A stretch of DNA of 64,000 bases from assembly GCA_033032175.1 (NCBI GenBank), contig CM065326.1, forward strand, positions 12,418,001 through 12,482,000. The letters run 5' to 3'. This document shows positions 35,180-46,013 of this stretch, in pieces (positions within the stretch are counted from its first letter, which is position 1; each line of letters starts with the position of its first letter). The notes beneath the pieces were generated by a model. It ran no database searches and was not told the DNA's origin. It saw only the letters and a program-made list of their open reading frames with translations. Source of the stretch: Saturnia japonica (lineage: Eukaryota > Arthropoda > Insecta > Lepidoptera > Saturniidae). The position numbers and the translations under genes are program-made.

Positions 35180-35800
35180 TGGGACCGTTTTTATAAAACT
35201 AAGGTAGTAAATAAGCATACGGTCCTAATGGTAAGCGACCACCATAGTCTATGGATGCTTCCCCCTACCATAAGGAGCTGTGGAAACCTACTCATATCAG
35301 AAACACAACACGAGATTATTTGACTTCTATCTTCTGTAGGGTGGAGGTATTCCATCAGTCGAACTGCTCCAAGCAGAGAGAAATCCATCCCCTATTAGCG
35401 AATGATAATGTGGTTAACAAAACTTCCTTCCCTAGACTATATCACATTGCGTCAGTATTGCCGCGACCACCCTCTCTCGCGACAACTCAAGCATGGGTCT
35501 GAGGCGCCTCATTCGCCACTATTTTTGTACTGGCTGTTTCTAATAGTTAATATTAAAAAGTACTTAAGTGATGACATATCAGATAGACTTATGAAATTGA
35601 GAGACGATTGTTTTCACGTCACGTTATACACTAAAACCTGTATTATTTTATTACAAAGTAAATGTGCTAAAGCCCTACTGACTAGCATTATTATTGAACA
35701 CGCCAAAGGTCCGTTCCTCGGTGTGAAACCCTTGAGACTTGCAGCCGCCCACGCGATATCAGTGACACTGTACTCGTAATCACTTAGCTATCCACATACA
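35180..35800 (+). repeat. Dispersed repeats: SINE-like unit plus partial composite repeat
   Basis: 35180-35450 belongs to a family with TGGTAAGCGACCACCATAGT and GGAGGTATTCCATCAGTCGA, seen again at about 55845-56045, 59480-59600, 63870-64000 and, weakly, 28655-28760 and 16290-16370. From 35455 to 35520 and 35710 to 35800 it matches the composite repeat of 14380-14590, split by about 190 bp. No host gene. Confidence 0.68.
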
Positions 35801-35996
35801 TCATTACACTCAATATATTAATAGGGCAGTTTTGTGGAATAATTTTTATATTTAATTGTAAACCTTTCTATTATTAAATAAATAACAATAATAAATAGGT
35901 TTTTTGAAGTGAAAACTTTGTTAGGTGCGTTGAGCACTTTTTGGGTGAACAAAAGCGTGAAACTCGCATCATATTCACCACACGATTCCCATGAGC

Positions 35997-36275
35997 TATA
36001 TGTATAACATAACATACCATCACGCCTGTATTCCCCGAAGGGTTAGGCAGAGGTGTACTATTTATGTGTACACCCACATTTCGCCGAGTATGTTTTTAGG
36101 TCCCATGTAATAAGGGGCGAGCCTATTGCCATTAATCGGGCACGAAGCCAATCTCCGAGCTGCTACTGAGAATTTCATAGGAAAAACGCAATAACTCTTT
36201 GATCGATCTGGGAATCGGATCCAGGACCAAGATCATAGCAGTCGCACTTACGACCACTAGGCTAACGAGGCAGTC
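35997..36275 (-). mobile_element. tRNA-derived SINE
   Basis: Read on the minus strand from 36275, the head has an A-box-like TTAGCCTAGTGG and a B-box-like GGATCCGATTCCC spaced as in a tRNA-related pol III promoter. The body ends with GGGGAATACAGGCGTGATGG and a short TATGTTATGTTATAC tail near 35997. That layout is a lepidopteran tRNA-SINE. It is not a functional tRNA: the cloverleaf is not complete. Confidence 0.72.
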
Positions 36276-36838
36276 TATAAGTATACTGTGTAAAGTGTGT
36301 ATATAATATGTACAAAGATATACATGATAGTACTTTCTACTGATAAAAAAAAAATTCATGCGAAGTTGTTCCGTAAACATTTTTTGAGGCCTGCCGATAG
36401 AAGTAAAAACTAAATAACGTAAATTGTATCGTCGAGCTATTAGATTATTATTTAAGAATTATTTTTGTATATACTTAGTTTTCACTTCTATCGGCAATCC
36501 CCGAAGACTGAACCGCATTTTTTTTTAATACTAGCTCGGCTATATGACTGTACAACACCTGATAGTTAGTACGGTACCTACCTACAGTCCAACAACGGTC
36601 ATCGTCGATGACAAACGTATGGCTTGAAGGACCCTATATCATGGGAAAGGGGGAACACTTTAGCTGGGAGACCATTTCACATTTGTAATGTGTAAACGTA
36701 TACGGCAAAGGTAAAAAATTGTAAACTTCTTTATACTTGACAAGTAGTGCTCACGTTGTGGCTGATACTCTATAGACCCGTCCACAGAGTTGTATCGAAA
36801 GAAGGTGATAAGGTAAGACCAAATAAATTTTCAGAACT

Positions 36839-36902
36839 GTGGGATCCACATACATCTGTGCATCCGCCGTCTGAAACAAATGCGCACTGAGAGGTCAACG
36901 GG
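36839..36902 (+). repeat. Truncated 5' LTR of the gypsy remnant
   Basis: 64 bases that match the start of the 3' LTR with one mismatch in the first 30. The match stops at 36902, where pol sequence begins. This marks the left breakpoint of the deletion. Confidence 0.85.
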
Positions 36903-36929
36903 TTAAAATAAATTAGTAACAGCGATACA

Positions 36930-38266
36930 CCAAGAAGGGAACGACAACGGCACTTTATCAGTCAGTTTTGTGCAAATATAGAATACGTGCACGGAAAAGA
37001 TAATTCAGTCGCCTATGCATTATTATCAGACGATCAATGCAGCGACCCAGAATTTAAACAACTACGAAATCAAGCGAATCTGAAGTTCACAGATGTTACA
37101 ATGCCAGGGATGAACCGACCAAACACATGCGAGATATCCACTGGCAAGCCTCGACCGTATTTACCAAGTACGTATCGCTTTGTTGCATTCAAAGCGCAGC
37201 ACGATCTGTGCCACCCAGGCGTCAGAGCTACGCGTAAGCAAATGCGCACAAAAATTTTCTGGCCCAGCATGAACAAGGATATCGGCAACTGGGTCAGAGC
37301 ATGCATTAACTGTCAACGAGCCAAAGTCCATCGCCATGTCGTCACTCCACTGGGCGATTTTCCATCCTCACAACGATTCGAACACATCCACGTTGACATT
37401 GTTGACCCACTACGATTATCCAATAATTGCCGATACTGTGTAATTATCATAGATCGCTGTACCAAGTAGCCAGAAGCCGTCCCGTTAATTGATTTCACCG
37501 CGGAGACTGTCACAAAGGCACTGTATGAAAACTGGATCGCAAGATTTGGATGCCTGGCACGTATATCAACAGACCAAGGCCGTCAATTTGAGTCTTCACT
37601 TTTCAAATCTTTTGTGAAGAAATTTAGAATTTTACATATTCATACCACGGCCTATCACCCGCAATCGAACGGCCAGATCGAGAGATGGCATCGAACTTTG
37701 AAGGCAGCACTAATGGCTCGCGGAGCTACAACTCAGTGGACAGATGAATTACCCACTGTACTATTGGGTTTACGCACCGCACCACGCTACGCACCAAAAC
37801 CAACGTAAGCCCGGCAATGATGACATACGGAACAACACTTCGCTTGCCATCAGATTTTATTGTTCCGCCAGTTAAATCAGATATTGAGGAAAATGACTAC
37901 GTGCATTGCCTTATGGGTACCATGGCATCACTCAAGCAAGTACTAAGCTCAAAATGCACCACATCAAAGCCTTTCGTGCACAAAGATCTCGCAACGTGCA
38001 CTCACGTTTTCGTGCGATACGACACAATTCGTTCGCCGTTAACTCCACCCTACAATGGCCCCTATGAAGTCATCAAGTGCTACGACAAATACTTCAAGAT
38101 TAAGCTACCGTTACGTTCATCAATAATATCGCTAGACAGATTAAAGCCAGCCTACATTTATAACGCACCGACCAAAGACAAGAGCAAAGATGATCTCAGG
38201 GAGACCCACCCGCCTTATGTCACCCGAGCTGGCAGAGTAGTAAAGCCAAATGTACGCTTTGCTTGA
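36930..38266 (+). pseudogene. Gypsy integrase region, broken by a stop and a frameshift
   Basis: Begins with the RNase H tail (YVHGKDNSVAYALL, about 36977). Then come the integrase zinc finger (HDLCHPGVRAT, CINCQRAK), the core with HIHVDIVDPL, STDQGRQFES and SNGQIERWHRTLKAAL giving D, D and E, and the C-terminal domain with FVRYDTIRSPLTPPYNGPYEV. An in-frame TAG at 37467-37469 and a one-base frame change near 37807 break the frame. The last segment reads to TGA at 38264-38266 next to the polypurine stretch GAAGGGGAG, directly before the LTR. No intact protein can be made from this copy. Confidence 0.9.
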
Positions 38267-38276
38267 AGGGGAGTGA

Positions 38277-38712
38277 TGTGGGATCCACATACAGCTGTGC
38301 ATCCGCCGTCTGAAACAAATGCGCACTGAGAGGTCAACGGGCGCCTCTCGCACTTTTATAGTGGGAGAGAAGGCCGCGCTATGCGTGACACACGCGTTAG
38401 AACGAGATGCTTGCACCCGTGTCACCAGTTCAAGCTAACGCATCTTCGGCGGGAAACAGCTATGCACTGATGGATTGGCGCTTTTGATTACTTTTATAGT
38501 GTGCAAGCAGGCCGCGATATGCGCTGGCAACTAGTGGGAGCGAGATGCCTGCAACTAACGTCAGCTCCACAGCTCCATTTTTATGTAGGTGATAAGAACA
38601 TTTTTCATTGGTCAAACGATTTGGTATTTTTATATAAATATAGTTTTAATTGTTGTAATAAACGAGTATCAATTTGGAAGTGGTATCATTCGTTCACCCC
38701 TGAGCTCCCACA
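38277..38712 (+). repeat. 3' LTR of the gypsy remnant
   Basis: 436 bp, TGTGGGATCC to GAGCTCCCACA. It contains two similar internal segments (CTTTTATAGTG near 38353 and 38497, each followed by a GC-rich stretch) and AATAAA at 38658, the probable poly(A) signal. The TATATAAATATA near 38631 may be the promoter. Confidence 0.82.
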
Positions 38713-39519
38713 CAACTTTCACCATGATATTGACGATAAAGAACGCTTAGCTAGGCGATGTCTCGTTGCAGCTGAAGCGTTTCTAAATTCTTACTGAGAT
38801 CTGTATCATTCACATTGTAGACAGCCCGTCGCCGTCATCTCTTCAGGGTATTGAAGAGTTATTGGGCAGAAACGTATGATAGAAACGAAGGAAAGTATGA
38901 TATTTTTTATTTAAACGATTAAAATACGGATTACCTAACAGATTCTAGAACCCTCACATTTTATGGTTTGGTTTATGGTTTCAGATGTTACAACGCCAAT
39001 CACAAGGTGTGTAGTGCACCTGATATGCCTAGTAGTAATTACTACATTTTATAAGTATTTATATCTATTTCCAAACAGGCCTGCAATCTTATCTAAGGTA
39101 CATAATGAGTGCTTACTGTGAACGCGCGATGTCCAGCACGACGGGTGCTGGCCGTTGTGAAAAAAGAAGATATATTTTTTAGTTATAGAATATCGAATAA
39201 TTTGTATTGTTTTCAGTTTTCTGTGTCACATTTCCTTCGATTATTATACAAGCAATTACATGTATTTTCAAAATATAATTTTTTCAAATATCATAATTAA
39301 ATCACACATTTAACCAAGTCTTCTATATAATTCAGTCGTAGTACTTAGAAGCATAAAATAATCAAATAGCTTCGAAAGTACCAATATAATTTATTAACAC
39401 TTACTGTTCTTCAAACCTAAGTTTAAGCGTCTCGCGTCCCTCTCTACGTATTTCCAACTGCACCCTACAGACCAGAATATATAGTATAAATAATAATATA
39501 AAAAAATAGAATATATCTA

Positions 39520-39850
39520 TACATATAAAATGCTTTGTCCTGAATGACTGACGGATCAACGCACAGCGTAAACCGCTGATAGTAGAGATCTCAAACTTGG
39601 AGGGTGTGTTTTTTGTATGACCGTAGGCATCCGATAAGAAAGGAATTTCCGTAATTCTACCCCTAAGCGGTGAAAAAGGGGGGCAAAATTTGTATGGGAC
39701 AACGTGATTTCTTCGTCCAATCTACTTAAAATTTTGCATACACCTTCTTTAACAGAATTGATGGAAGTCGTGTTTCGTATTTTATTGAAATTCATCCCTT
39801 ATCGGGGTTAAGAAGGGGTAGAAAGTTATTTTGGCGGTGATTTACTTCAA
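39520..39850 (-). repeat. Possible interspersed repeat (TTGTCCTGAATGACTGACGG)
   Basis: TATATAAAATGCTTTGTCCT followed by GACTGACGGATCAACGCACA and AAACCGCTGATAGTAGAGAT is typical of another lepidopteran repeat class. The open frame on the minus strand (39795-39556) has no recognisable motif and is taken as chance. Confidence 0.42.
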
Positions 39851-40111
39851 ATTGAAATAAATACTCCTTAGTTCTTTTGATTTAATTTAAATTTTATTTT
39901 GACAGATGTTTGAAGACTCAATCCGATTTTATTGAAAAAAGGTTGAACTTACTTAAAAACATAAGCAAATACTCTTTAAAATTGGAATATCTCGAAAGTC
40001 ACCGTATTATATTAGTACCTCATTTGAAGGTTTCTAAGCTTAGAGAGGTTATGCACTTTAAGGACACGGCCTCATAGGGACGTAAAGTTCGAAATTTGAA
40101 ATGGTAAGGAC

Positions 40112-41540
40112 TACAACATCCAAACTAATATTATAAATGCGAAAGTAACTCTGTATGTCTGTCTGTCTGTTACTTTTTCACGCCCAAACCGCTGAACCAA
40201 TTTTAATGAATTTTGGTATAGAGATAGATTGGACCTTGGGAAAGGACATAGAGTACTTTTTGTAGCGAAAATAAAACTTTAAGGGTAGAAAATAGGAAAT
40301 AAAAATATGTAAGAGGGAAATATGGGAACACGGTTATGGTTAAATGACATCAATTTTCACGACAACCGGTTTATTGATGTATTATTGTGCATTTGCAGTA
40401 ATTATGAAATGACAGCGTTGTCAACTGCAACTGGTTTGTTGATTTATTGACATTGTTATACTTAATAAGCAATGTATTGTATTTCTAATACTTACCTAAT
40501 AAATGATAGTCCTGTATTATTTTAAAGATTAGCTGAATTATTTTTAAACTCTTTAACTACGCAGTACCGATAAATTACTTTTTTTTGTTTTATGATTTAA
40601 ATGTGAATTTATATATTCTAAGCAATATACCTATTGTAAGCTATCTGGATTATACAGTTCTAATTATTTCATTGTGTTATTCTACGTGTGGTGACCATGA
40701 AACTTGGGTGAAAGTTTGTATGAAGAACCCATCATGTCTAAAATGAGGGATATGAAAATTCATATTTATGCTTTTGGTAAGGAAGAAACAAAAGTGGTTT
40801 CATGTTTTTCAAATATCCATCCCGCAAGCAGGTACAATAAGGGTGATTTAAATTATCTTTGAACTTTTATTGGGACGGTTAATACGTAGAATTCTTACTG
40901 GCATATAATGGCAATACCATGTATATGCAGTAACAACTAAATAACTACTCATTAGTTATTGATTGCATAAAGATAACTGTAGCATAAACAAAGTTTATTT
41001 CATCATGTGTTTCTGAATACATTTATGACTGTTAGACAGCTATCTATTAAAAAAGTAGTTCAATAAGCCGTCACTAGATGGAAACTTTACGAAACTCATA
41101 GTAAATGTCATGAATGTATAAAATACTTTTTTATACGTCCATGGTAAATGTATATATTTTGAGTTTATAAGTCGTACGTAGGTAGTATAAATATTATTTA
41201 ATTGTAAAATAATGAATTATTTGCGAAGGTGTTTTAATAAACATGGTGTTAATACTTATCGAAATAAATATGTTATTCATCACAAGTATTTAATTTTGAC
41301 CAAAAATGCCCTTTAAAGTAATTGATTTAAATGAATATCTTAGGGGATATAAGTTTTAAAATAACTCGGCAACAAAATAATGATCGAGTACCGCGAGCGC
41401 ATATTTAATATGCAGAATAATGTGGGAGGCGGGTGGCACCTAATAATACAGTGTCTACGGGCTACGACCCACTCTCTCTAACCCTTTCTCTCTCTCTCTC
41501 TCTCTTACATGATTCAGACGAAGTTGCACGGTCAGCTAGT
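40112..41540 (+). mobile_element. Possible Helitron-like non-autonomous element
   Basis: Starts near CTAATATTATAAATGCGAAAG and the TGTCTGTCTGTCTGTTAC run with CCGCTGAACCAATTTTAATG, and ends AGACGAAGTTGCACGGTCAGCTAGT. This pair of ends is typical of lepidopteran non-autonomous repeats thought to be Helitrons. The middle is AT-rich with no coding; a (TC)n run is at 41487-41505. The two ends may belong to different insertions. Confidence 0.42.
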
Positions 41541-42234
41541 ATACTATAAAGTAATGCGAACAATGAGTGTATGTTCTACAATGCACCATCAGTGTTCTGC
41601 ACTTTCAATGCTACAAAAATAAATACAGATTTTATATAAACATGATAAAATATTAATATTGTATACTACATAGCAGATATAATACAAAATCAACAGTAAC
41701 AGTCTAAACTGGCAAAATATAGATGTTTGAGACAGCACCTTTGCGGAACCTTGTTTGAATGATGCTAAGAAATCCTATGAATTAGTTATATTCTCTATAG
41801 CAGAAAAAAGTACAAATGGAAGACTTAATGCTAAAAAGCATTTTCTATCAGTCTAACGAAGTCAAGCGAAAGGTATGTGCAAGGTGTGCCTAGTATTTGA
41901 TAAAAAAAGATAAATCGAAACAATGTTCAATTGCTCCAAGTAAAACCTACGTAGCGACTACCTGAAGAAATCCCGAGAGGTGGCTTGCTGGATGTTGATA
42001 GGAAGCGAATTCAACAGTCGTGCTGCTGTTACGGCGAAGGATTGGTCGAGGAAATTAGTACCTAATTTTTAAGTTTTCAGTCTACTGGTGATTGTCGTTT
42101 TCTTTTCTGTCTTAGAGATTTTTATACAATAGATTCTATCAGTCCCATTGTACCCGATCCTTTCTAGGATCAAATCAGAAGAGTCACTGATGAGTTAAGT
42201 TGTATTAAAGATAAATTATATTTATGCAGGCCAG

Positions 42235-42930
42235 CATGACAGCGGTGACCTCCAATGGATTGTCGATCTCTTGCATGTCACCGTTGCATTTAGATAGTTT
42301 ACAGTGTTGTGCTAATATTTAAAAAGAAAAATAATAACCAAGGTAAGGTAATTTTAAGACACATACACAGTAAGATTTCTACTGAATTTTCTATTACATT
42401 CACGAATATGAATAAAAAATGTGTACGGTCGAATAAGACCCCCCACTCCCCCTCATCAAGAACGAAGTTACTAAAAATAAAATATTATTTAAAAATCAAT
42501 AACTCCAATTCAATAACATACGATGTAAGTTTTATCAATATGTACCATACAAAATAACTGGTAAACCATTCAATTACAGAACACGAGCCTATTTTCACGT
42601 GCCTCGCTCCTATGTAATATATACAATTAATATAATTGAAGTGTCTTTTTGTAATGTCAAAATAACAGTTTTTTTACTAAATGCTTATGAAAGTATATAC
42701 GATACCTAAAACAAAAAAAAAAACCATTAAAATTTTTTTTGTATGTCTGTCGTTTGTTCCGGGTAATCCCCGAAACGGTTGGACCGATTTTGACGGGACT
42801 TTCACTATTAGATAGCTGATGATATAGGGAGTAACTTAGGCTACTTTTATTTTAGAAAAATAAGTAGGGTTCCGGCCAAATAAAAAAAAACTGGTCATGG
42901 TAAATCAATTCGGGCACAGCTAGTCATATA
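42235..42930 (+). repeat. Dispersed repeat A, copy 3
   Basis: 42238-42300 and 42620-42925 match repeat A, ending GGGCACAGCTAGTCATA. About 300 bp of unmatched AT-rich sequence lies between. It sits 270 bp downstream of the reductase poly(A) signal. Confidence 0.74.
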
Positions 42931-43193
42931 TAATTTGGCAGCCGCCTTAGGAAAGGTTAAACAAAGGTTACTCAAACAAACGGTCGCATACGATGCTCGT
43001 CGGCTCGAATTTTGATAATCACGCAAACACACACGTATATGAGAACGAGAGATAAAGAGACAGAGAAACTCGCATAGCAAGGGCATAACGCTTTTTCCTT
43101 GTGTAACGATTTCTACAAGTCATCTCCTACCGCAAGCCATGTTAAGGAACATCGTTCCAATAAAGTAAGATCAATTTTAGTAAAATAAAGGAA

Positions 43194-43199
43194 TTTATT
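43194..43199 (-). promoter_or_regulatory. Poly(A) signal of the reductase gene
   Basis: AATAAA on the minus strand, two bases past the stop codon of the carbonyl reductase-like gene. A second AT-rich run follows. So short a 3' untranslated region is unusual but possible. Confidence 0.6.
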
Positions 43200-43200
43200 T

Positions 43201-44058
43201 TCACCAAATATCTTTACAAACAAAATCACTTTCTGCGTCGTACCAATCAATTAAACCTTTATTATGCCACATGAAAGCACCTCTCAGATTAGGCGATGCA
43301 TCCAAAATGAGGTAAAGAACAACTTCAGCGGCTTCGTCTGGATCCATATTACCGCCACCATGGGCCATGTCAGTTTTAACGTGTCCTGGGTGAACAGCGT
43401 TTATTGATATATTTCTTTTGTTATATTTCCTCTGTTGAACCATAGTTAACGCTGTTAGAGCAATTTTGGATACTCTGTGTTCGGCATGTTTGCCTTCGTC
43501 AGCGAAGTCATTTTTATTAAACGTTCCATTTTTCACGCTATCCAAATAATCATCAACGAAATTATTAATCTGTTCGACTGTCAAATCAGGATCCAACAAG
43601 GTATCGATCCATTTTTTGTTTTTTAAATTCGACAAGTGAGCACAGCCACTCGAAACGTTGACCACTCTAGCGCCATCTCTTAGCAAAGGATATAAATACT
43701 CTTCTATAGTTAGCAAACTTTTATAATTCACATCAATATTCCTTTTTGCAGCTTCATAACTAGGATACACTTCGTCCCATTCTAGTAGGGCAGCGTTGTT
43801 AACCAGTACGTCGAAACCACCATGCTTATTTTTGAGATGATTCGCGAATGTTTCAACACTTTCTTTGTCACTTACGTCTAGAATATGGAACGCGGGTTTC
43901 AATCCTATTTCATTTAACTTTTTCACAGCCTCAAGCCCCCGTATCTCATTTCTGGCTGTCAAATATACAGTTCCTTTTAACTTCTGGCACAATCCTTTCA
44001 CTATAGCAAAACCTAAACCTTTATTCGAGCCGGTAACAACAGCTACTTTTTCCGCCAT
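43201..44058 (-). CDS. Carbonyl reductase-like short-chain dehydrogenase
   Basis: Single-exon frame of 285 residues with ATG at 44058 in a good context (AAGATGGCG). Classical SDR features: TGSNKGLG nucleotide-binding turn (9-16), LTARN after strand 2, LDVSD (60-64), NNAA (87-90), VNVSSG (133-138) and VHPGHVKTDM (222-231). The long insertion around residues 146-190 before the active site is the signature of the carbonyl reductase 1 type, an NADPH-dependent carbonyl reducer, usually a cytosolic monomer. The Y-x-x-x-K motif reads H-R-V-S-K (194-198): the catalytic Tyr is His here, encoded CAC, so normal activity is doubtful. A poly(A) signal AATAAA lies immediately after the TGA (43199-43194). 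The lack of introns could be native or mark a retrocopy. An hAT-like element begins 87 bp upstream of the start. Confidence 0.93.
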   Translation of the reverse strand: MAEKVAVVTGSNKGLGFAIVKGLCQKLKGTVYLTARNEIRGLEAVKKLNEIGLKPAFHILDVSDKESVETFANHLKNKHGGFDVLVNNAALLEWDEVYPSYEAAKRNIDVNYKSLLTIEEYLYPLLRDGARVVNVSSGCAHLSNLKNKKWIDTLLDPDLTVEQINNFVDDYLDSVKNGTFNKNDFADEGKHAEHRVSKIALTALTMVQQRKYNKRNISINAVHPGHVKTDMAHGGGNMDPDEAAEVVLYLILDASPNLRGAFMWHNKGLIDWYDAESDFVCKDIW

Positions 44059-45226
44059 CTTGTCAACACAAGCGCAAGCTTCGAATTCGAGTTACGCAAT
44101 ACGTAGACGCACACACAGACTACTGACTGAGAGTGAGCCGAGAGCAGGGTTGCCAGATGGCGAATTTTTTTTCTCGTACCAGAGCTGCCAAATATTTCGT
44201 ACATTTCATACATAATCTCGTAAAAGTATAAATAAAAAAAATCTCTTAATACCCATAATTTACACTATGTACTAATACTAGCTATCCATACCTTAACTTA
44301 TGTTAAATTTAGTTAGCTTATCCCTTAAGTTTGGGGCCGCTAAATGAAAAATAAATTTACCTTGTCCCGCTATCAGTGTTTCATATTTTGGAATACATTT
44401 CCTTAGATAGTTTGAAATTTATACAATTTCCTTTGCGATTTGGGCCTTTAGCACTTTCTGCAGCTAAAAGTCTACCATTTCCTGTATTTATATTTATAAA
44501 ATGATAGAGGTTTGCCATTGTGCGCGCATCATGCAAAAACTACAGGGTAGATTTTGATCTATTTTTTTGTTTTATTCCGTACTCCTTATCCAAAAAATAA
44601 TCTTAATATAATAAAAATTTATTAATGTTTTAAGAAACTACGATTTATATAAAATTACATGTTCTTATGTCGTCCATGCAGGCACAACTAGTCTTGTAAT
44701 AAGACGATTTCTAAGGTCTGTGTTAATTTAATTAGTTTTGATGAAAACCTGCACACGCGTGCCTATATGGGGTTTAGCCAACCATTGCATTAAGCAAACC
44801 AAATGAAGTCAACTTCTGAGACCGTAGACCTGATGAAACAAGTTTTTTTTGCTTAAAGTTTTTTAATTCGAAATGTGATTTGAGATTTTTGATTTTAGCA
44901 ATCAAAGAGCTTGATGGATAATATGCACAATTCGTTTTCTATGAAATTGAAGCCTCTGCAGCCAATCTTGAAATACCAGTTGTCTTAACCACTCATTGCG
45001 AAAGTCACTGTCACTAAGTACTCCTTAAGTAAAATTAACTACTGAATAATTAGGGTAAAATTCGGTAATGCCCTGGAACTTCAACTACTATTGCATAAAA
45101 ATATATTTCCCCACATGTTTAAGTTAGTGTAACAGAGAAAGAAAGCAATATTTATTCATTAGTGCCTTAAGGGTAATGACAACAAATTCATCTTAACAGG
45201 GATTCTCCGGTCAACGTCTAAATATA

Positions 45227-45467
45227 TGTTTAGTATTGAGATGATTTCCGCTACCAATAGATGTCACTGAACCATTTTTATTCTTACCGCGAGTTAAGAT
45301 TTACTATGAGTTATTACGATAACTATTGTCGCAACTAGAGGGCGTTATACATTTTAGAAAAGAGGTATTGTTTTGTCTATTTAAATATGTTAGTGTATCT
45401 TTGTAAAATTTATCCTTCCTTGTCTTATAAATAAAATAGTAGTCATTGAGTGTTGTGTTGTGATTTA
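45227..45467 (+). repeat. 5' LTR of the BEL/Pao element
   Basis: 241 bp starting TGTTTAGTATTGAG and ending GTGATTTA, identical to the 3' LTR except A for G near 45441. It contains an ATAAATAAAA poly(A)-type signal near its 3' end (45428-45437). Confidence 0.95.
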
Positions 45468-45472
45468 ACATA

Positions 45473-45490
45473 TGGTGCCGAAAACCCGGG
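45473..45490 (+). promoter_or_regulatory. Primer-binding site of the BEL/Pao element
   Basis: TGGTGCCGAAAACCCGGG starts six bases after the LTR. The TGG start pairs with the CCA end of a tRNA, as for LTR-element primer sites. Which tRNA is used was not determined. Confidence 0.65.
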
Positions 45491-45594
45491 AATAAAGTGA
45501 AAAAGTGCAAAGTGTAATAAGTCCAACAAAAAAAACTGTAAGTAAAGTGAAAGTTAAATAAAGTAAAAAGACTTAGAAAAATTAAACCAAATTC

Positions 45595-45775
45595 AAAACA
45601 CTTAGAAAATTTTGCAATAATTGTGTTGAGGACTTGTAAAATTTTGTTGAAACCAAACACTTAGAAAATTTTCAATAATTGTGCCGAAGACTTGTAAAAT
45701 TTTGTTGAAGTTACAAACACTTAGAGAGTTTTAATTCAGTCATCACTGACTTGTAAAAATTGTCAACAATAATTC
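45595..45775 (+). repeat. Threefold imperfect repeat in the BEL/Pao leader
   Basis: Three successive units of about 60 bp each begin ACACTTAGA and include ACTTGTAAAA; the first two are close copies and the third is diverged. They lie in the untranslated leader between primer site and gag. They could serve packaging or translation; no function is shown by the sequence. Confidence 0.7.
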
Positions 45776-45842
45776 AGTCACAATAAATTTCATAAAAAGA
45801 AAAATTTATTAAGTATTTAGAATACATTATTTGTCAAAAAAT

Positions 45843-46013
45843 ATGGAGTCTCTCAATCAATTATTCGTCATGCAAAAAGATTTGATAGATAAATTATTTA
45901 AAGCTGAGAGCAATTTCAAAAAGACGTCAAAAGAGAGGATGAAACTACCCTACATAGAAACAAAACTAGAAAAAAATAGAAGAGTATTGGATGGATTTCA
46001 AAAAAGGACATAA
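45843..46013 (+). CDS. Short upstream gag frame of the BEL/Pao element
   Basis: ATG at 45843 opens MESLNQLFVMQKDL and continues for 56 codons to TAA at 46011-46013. It is lysine-rich and probably coiled (NRRVLDGFQ near the end), as at the N-terminus of BEL Gag proteins. It overlaps the 1697-codon frame by 23 bases at a run of six A residues (46000-46005), and the downstream frame lies at +1 relative to it. This is either a one-base change in this copy, a sequencing error in the A run, or a +1 frameshift site. Confidence 0.7.
   Translation: MESLNQLFVMQKDLIDKLFKAESNFKKTSKERMKLPYIETKLEKNRRVLDGFQKRT

Larger units (their letters stand above)
36839..38712 (+). mobile_element. Degraded Ty3/gypsy LTR retrotransposon with internal deletion
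   Basis: A 3' LTR of 436 bp (38277-38712) has ends TGTGGGA and TCCCACA, a perfect 7-bp inverted pair. The first 64 bp of the same LTR recur at 36839-36902, but there the sequence jumps directly into the end of the RNase H region of pol. Most of the 5' LTR, gag, protease and reverse transcriptase are therefore missing. What remains is RNase H tail and integrase. The flanks (AGAAC and CAACT) do not give a clean target duplication. It is dead: an in-frame stop and a frameshift interrupt the integrase. Confidence 0.88.

Noticed and set aside
36132..36275. Possible tRNA gene
   Set aside because: A- and B-box-like sites are present but a proper cloverleaf is not; the downstream body shows it is a tRNA-derived SINE.
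43865..44215. 116-codon plus-strand frame over the reductase start
   Set aside because: Antisense shadow of the carbonyl reductase-like gene, extended by chance into its 5' flank.
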